From Ochrobactrum teleogrylli (GTDB lineage: Bacteria > Pseudomonadota > Alphaproteobacteria > Rhizobiales > Rhizobiaceae), in the NCBI RefSeq assembly GCF_006376685.1, contig NZ_VEWL01000004.1:124001-188000 (forward strand): a stretch of 64,000 bases of DNA, in the 5' to 3' direction. The translations under genes and the position numbers were made by a program. Position 1 is the stretch's first letter. The number at the start of each line of letters is the position of its first letter. Below the pieces are notes generated by a model. It was not told where the DNA came from. It saw only the letters and a list, made by a program, of their open reading frames with translations, and made no database searches. This document shows positions 61,404-64,000 of this stretch, piece after piece.

Positions 61404-64000
61404 ATGAACTTTTCACGCTTCTTCGTAGACCGACCAGTCTTCGCTGGCGTTCTGTCGGTTCTGATCTTCGTGGCCGGTCTGATTGGCATGACAGGTCTGC
61501 CGATTTCGGAATATCCGGAAGTGGTGCCGCCGCAAATCGTGGTCCGCGCGCAATATCCGGGCGCCAATCCCGCCGTGATTTCCGAAACTGTCGCGACACC
61601 GCTGGAAGAACAGATCAACGGTGTTGAAGGCATGCTCTATATGCAGAGCCAGGCGACAGCCGACGGTGTCATGACATTGACCGTCACCTTCGCGCTTGGC
61701 ACCGATCCGGATCAGGCGCAGCAGCTGGTGCAGAACCGCATCTCGCAGGCTGAGCCGCGCCTGCCGGAAGAGGTGCGGACCCTTGGCGTCACCACCGCCA
61801 AAAGCTCACCCGACCTGACGCTGGTGGTTCACCTCATCTCGCCCGATGGCCGGTATGACGTGAATTATCTGCGCAACTATGCCGTTTTGAACGTCAAGGA
61901 TCGTATCGCCCGTATTCCGGGTGTCGGTCAGGTGCAGATATTCGGCGGCGGCGACTATTCCATGCGCGTGTGGATCGATCCGCAAAAGGCGGCCGAGCGC
62001 GGACTGTCGGCCAGCGATATCGCAAACGCAATCCGGCAGCAAAACGTGCAGGCCGCCGCTGGCGTGATCGGTGCTTCGCCGTCTGTTTCCGGTCTTGATC
62101 TCCAGCTTTCCGTCAACGCGCAAGGCCGCCTTCAGACACCCGAAGATTTCGCCAATATCGTCGTGAAATCGGGCAATGAAGGCGAAATCACCCGCCTTGG
62201 CGACGTTGCCCGTGTCGAGATGGGCGCCGCCGATTATTCGTTGCGCTCGCTGCTCGATAACAAGCAGGCGGTTGGTATGGGCGTGTTTCAGGCGCCGGGT
62301 TCCAACGCTTTGCAGATTTCGGAAAATGTTCACGCGGCCATGGCCGATTTGAAGAAGACCATGCCGGAAGGCGTGGATTTCGACATCGTCTATGATACGA
62401 CCCAGTTCGTGAAGGCCTCGATTGAATCCGTCATTCACACCCTGCTGGAAGCCATCGTTCTGGTGGTGATCGTGGTCATCCTGTTTTTGCAGACATGGCG
62501 CGCATCGATCATTCCACTGGTTGCGGTCCCCGTTTCCATCGTGGGTACGTTTGCGGTCATGTATGTGTTCGGCTTCTCCATCAACGCGCTCAGCCTGTTC
62601 GGTCTGGTGCTGGCCATCGGTATCGTCGTCGATGACGCCATCGTGGTCGTAGAAAATGTCGAACGCAACATTGAACAGGGACTGTCGCCCGTCGAAGCGA
62701 CCTATCGCGCCATGCAGGAAGTGTCCGGCCCGATCATCGCGATTGCGCTGGTACTGGTTGCGGTGTTTGTGCCACTGGCTTTCATTACCGGCCTTACCGG
62801 CCAGTTCTATCGCCAGTTTGCGCTGACCATCGCCATCTCGACGGTGATCTCAGCCTTCAACTCGCTGACCTTGTCGCCTGCTTTGGCGGCGCTGCTGCTG
62901 CGTGGCCATGATGCGCCGAAGGATCGTCTGACCCGCATCATGGACAAGGCGTTCGGCTGGTTCTTCCGTGGCTTCAACCGCTTCTTCGGTGCAAGCTCGA
63001 ATGCCTATGGTCGCGGCGTGGGCGCAATTCTCTCGCGCAAGTCGCTGGTGATGGGCCTTTATGTCGTGTTGCTCGGCGTCACCTTCGTTCTGTTCCGCGC
63101 GGTGCCCGGCGGCTTCGTTCCGGCACAGGACAAGCAATATCTGATCGGCTTCGCGCAATTGCCGGATGCGGCCACGCTCGACCGTTCGGAAGATGTCATC
63201 CGCCGCATGACGGATATCGCGCTTAACCAGCCGGGCGTTGCCAATGCCATTGCCTTCCCGGGCCTTTCGATCAATGGTTTCACCAACTCATCGAATTCCG
63301 GCATTGTTTTCGTTACGCTGAAGCCGTTCGAGGAACGCAAGACACCCGACCTGTCGGCGGGCGCTATCACCATGCAGCTGAACCAGAAGTTCGGCTCCAT
63401 TCAAGATGCGTTCATTGCCATGTTCCCGCCGCCGCCCGTGCAGGGTCTGGGAACCACCGGGGGCTTCAAGCTGCAGCTTGAAGATCGCAACGGTCTTGGC
63501 TTCCGCGCGCTGGACGATGCCACCAAGGCGTTTCTCGCCAAGGCCTATCAGACACCTGAACTGGCCGGTCTCTATTCGAGCTACCAGATCAACGTGCCGC
63601 AGCTTTATGCCGATCTGGATCGTGTGAAGGCGCGCCAGCTGGGTGTGGCGGTGACTGATGTGTTTGAAACCCTGCAGATCTATCTGGGTTCGCTCTATGT
63701 CAACGACTTCAACGCGTTCGGACGCACCTACAGCGTGCGCATTCAGGCCGATGCGAATTATCGCAGCCATGCCGAAGATATCGGCAAGCTGAAGGTTCGT
63801 TCGCAGTCGGGCGAAATGATCCCGCTGTCGGCGCTGATGAAAGTGGAGCAGACCGTGGGTGCGGAACGCGCCATCCGGTATAACGGCTTCCTGTCTGCCG
63901 ATATCAACGGCAATCCGGCCCCCGGCTTCTCGTCCGGTCAGGCGCAGGCGGCCATCGAGCGGATTGCGCAGGAAACCTTACCTGCGGGCATCGCCTTCGA
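61404..64000 (+). CDS. bepG: RND multidrug efflux transporter, HAE-1 family (BepG-like, partial)
   Basis: The 865 codons visible encode an AcrB/MexB-type pump that continues past the window end (full length normally about 1040-1070). Landmarks are FFVDRPVFAGVLSVLIFVAG at the N-terminus, the first periplasmic loop PEVVPPQIVVRAQYPGANP, the helix-4 proton relay GLVLAIGIVVDDAIVVVENV, and the second loop with PGGFVPAQDKQYLIGFAQLP. GGGGG lies upstream of the ATG. It is the inner-membrane engine of the adaptor encoded upstream and probably exports hydrophobic drugs, dyes or bile-like compounds through a TolC-type channel. Confidence 0.9.
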   Translation, partial: MNFSRFFVDRPVFAGVLSVLIFVAGLIGMTGLPISEYPEVVPPQIVVRAQYPGANPAVISETVATPLEEQINGVEGMLYMQSQATADGVMTLTVTFALGTDPDQAQQLVQNRISQAEPRLPEEVRTLGVTTAKSSPDLTLVVHLISPDGRYDVNYLRNYAVLNVKDRIARIPGVGQVQIFGGGDYSMRVWIDPQKAAERGLSASDIANAIRQQNVQAAAGVIGASPSVSGLDLQLSVNAQGRLQTPEDFANIVVKSGNEGEITRLGDVARVEMGAADYSLRSLLDNKQAVGMGVFQAPGSNALQISENVHAAMADLKKTMPEGVDFDIVYDTTQFVKASIESVIHTLLEAIVLVVIVVILFLQTWRASIIPLVAVPVSIVGTFAVMYVFGFSINALSLFGLVLAIGIVVDDAIVVVENVERNIEQGLSPVEATYRAMQEVSGPIIAIALVLVAVFVPLAFITGLTGQFYRQFALTIAISTVISAFNSLTLSPALAALLLRGHDAPKDRLTRIMDKAFGWFFRGFNRFFGASSNAYGRGVGAILSRKSLVMGLYVVLLGVTFVLFRAVPGGFVPAQDKQYLIGFAQLPDAATLDRSEDVIRRMTDIALNQPGVANAIAFPGLSINGFTNSSNSGIVFVTLKPFEERKTPDLSAGAITMQLNQKFGSIQDAFIAMFPPPPVQGLGTTGGFKLQLEDRNGLGFRALDDATKAFLAKAYQTPELAGLYSSYQINVPQLYADLDRVKARQLGVAVTDVFETLQIYLGSLYVNDFNAFGRTYSVRIQADANYRSHAEDIGKLKVRSQSGEMIPLSALMKVEQTVGAERAIRYNGFLSADINGNPAPGFSSGQAQAAIERIAQETLPAGIAF

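Noticed and set aside
1..64000. tRNA, rRNA, CRISPR arrays, insertion sequences or prophage genes
   Set aside because: No cloverleaf, rRNA core sequence, regularly spaced repeats, transposase or integrase was recognised. The only repeats are short palindromes.

Overview
The window looks like a piece of the second (smaller) chromosome of a member of the Brucellaceae (Brucella, including former Ochrobactrum). This rests on GC-rich coding with alphaproteobacterial gene families (class GN sortase with its target, DUF930 protein, GlnII-type glutamine synthetase, BioMNY), on the intergenic palindromes typical of Rhizobiales/Brucella, and on an MFP-RND pair resembling BepFG. The species assignment is inference; no rRNA or tRNA gene is present.

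Layout. (1) 1-9494, minus strand: an apparent aromatic-acid catabolic and uptake cluster, read in the order FAD monooxygenase, cupin, Liv-type ABC importer (binding protein, two permeases, two ATPases), aryl-CoA ligase, arylformamidase-like hydrolase and MarR regulator. Divergent from it are an AraC regulator and a flavin-dependent LLM monooxygenase (9709-12123). (2) 12198-15769: a GAF-GGDEF diguanylate cyclase, an AraC regulator divergent from a zinc alcohol dehydrogenase, and a small membrane protein. (3) 16040-19318: the biotin importer bioMNY and a cyclopropane fatty acid synthase. (4) 19357-26162: an Lrp regulator divergent from a 1015-residue kinase/M23/aminotransferase fusion, followed by a polar amino acid ABC importer. 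Matching palindromic operators lie in front of both transcription units. (5) 26237-32760, minus: a TerC-family membrane protein and a three-gene RND efflux operon with two adaptors. (6) 33025-36346: polyphosphate kinase 2, a ZntB/CorA-type channel, a 50-residue secreted protein, two palindromic repeats and a TonB-like DUF930 protein. (7) 36482-43113: a second, paralogous Lrp plus amino acid ABC module with a RocB-like M20 hydrolase and ornithine cyclodeaminase. (8) 43124-46966: a class GN sortase with its VIT/vWA substrate and a divergent XRE regulator. (9) 47028-50898: an AcoR-like sigma-54 activator and a flavin monooxygenase, with a strong activator palindrome and a near-consensus -24/-12 promoter between them. 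(10) 50981-57763, minus: glnII, a Tat-exported amidohydrolase, an AI-2E family protein, arginine deiminase and an arginine/ornithine antiporter. (11) 58160-64000: a LysR regulator divergent from a hydrolase-fold protein lacking its nucleophile, then an MFP and the first 865 codons of an HAE-1 RND pump that runs off the window.

The dominant theme is nitrogen and amino acid metabolism: two Lrp-linked cationic/polar amino acid importers with catabolic enzymes, ornithine and arginine degradation, and glutamine synthetase. Alongside it are aromatic catabolism and two efflux systems. Several transporter operons carry strong intercistronic hairpins just after the binding-protein gene, which would favour excess binding protein.

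The most interesting points are the Lrp operator pair around the tripartite fusion, the sigma-54/AcoR/monooxygenase switch, the sortase-substrate pair, the hydrolase without a catalytic serine, and the possibility that region 1 degrades a 4-quinolone-like compound through anthranilate.
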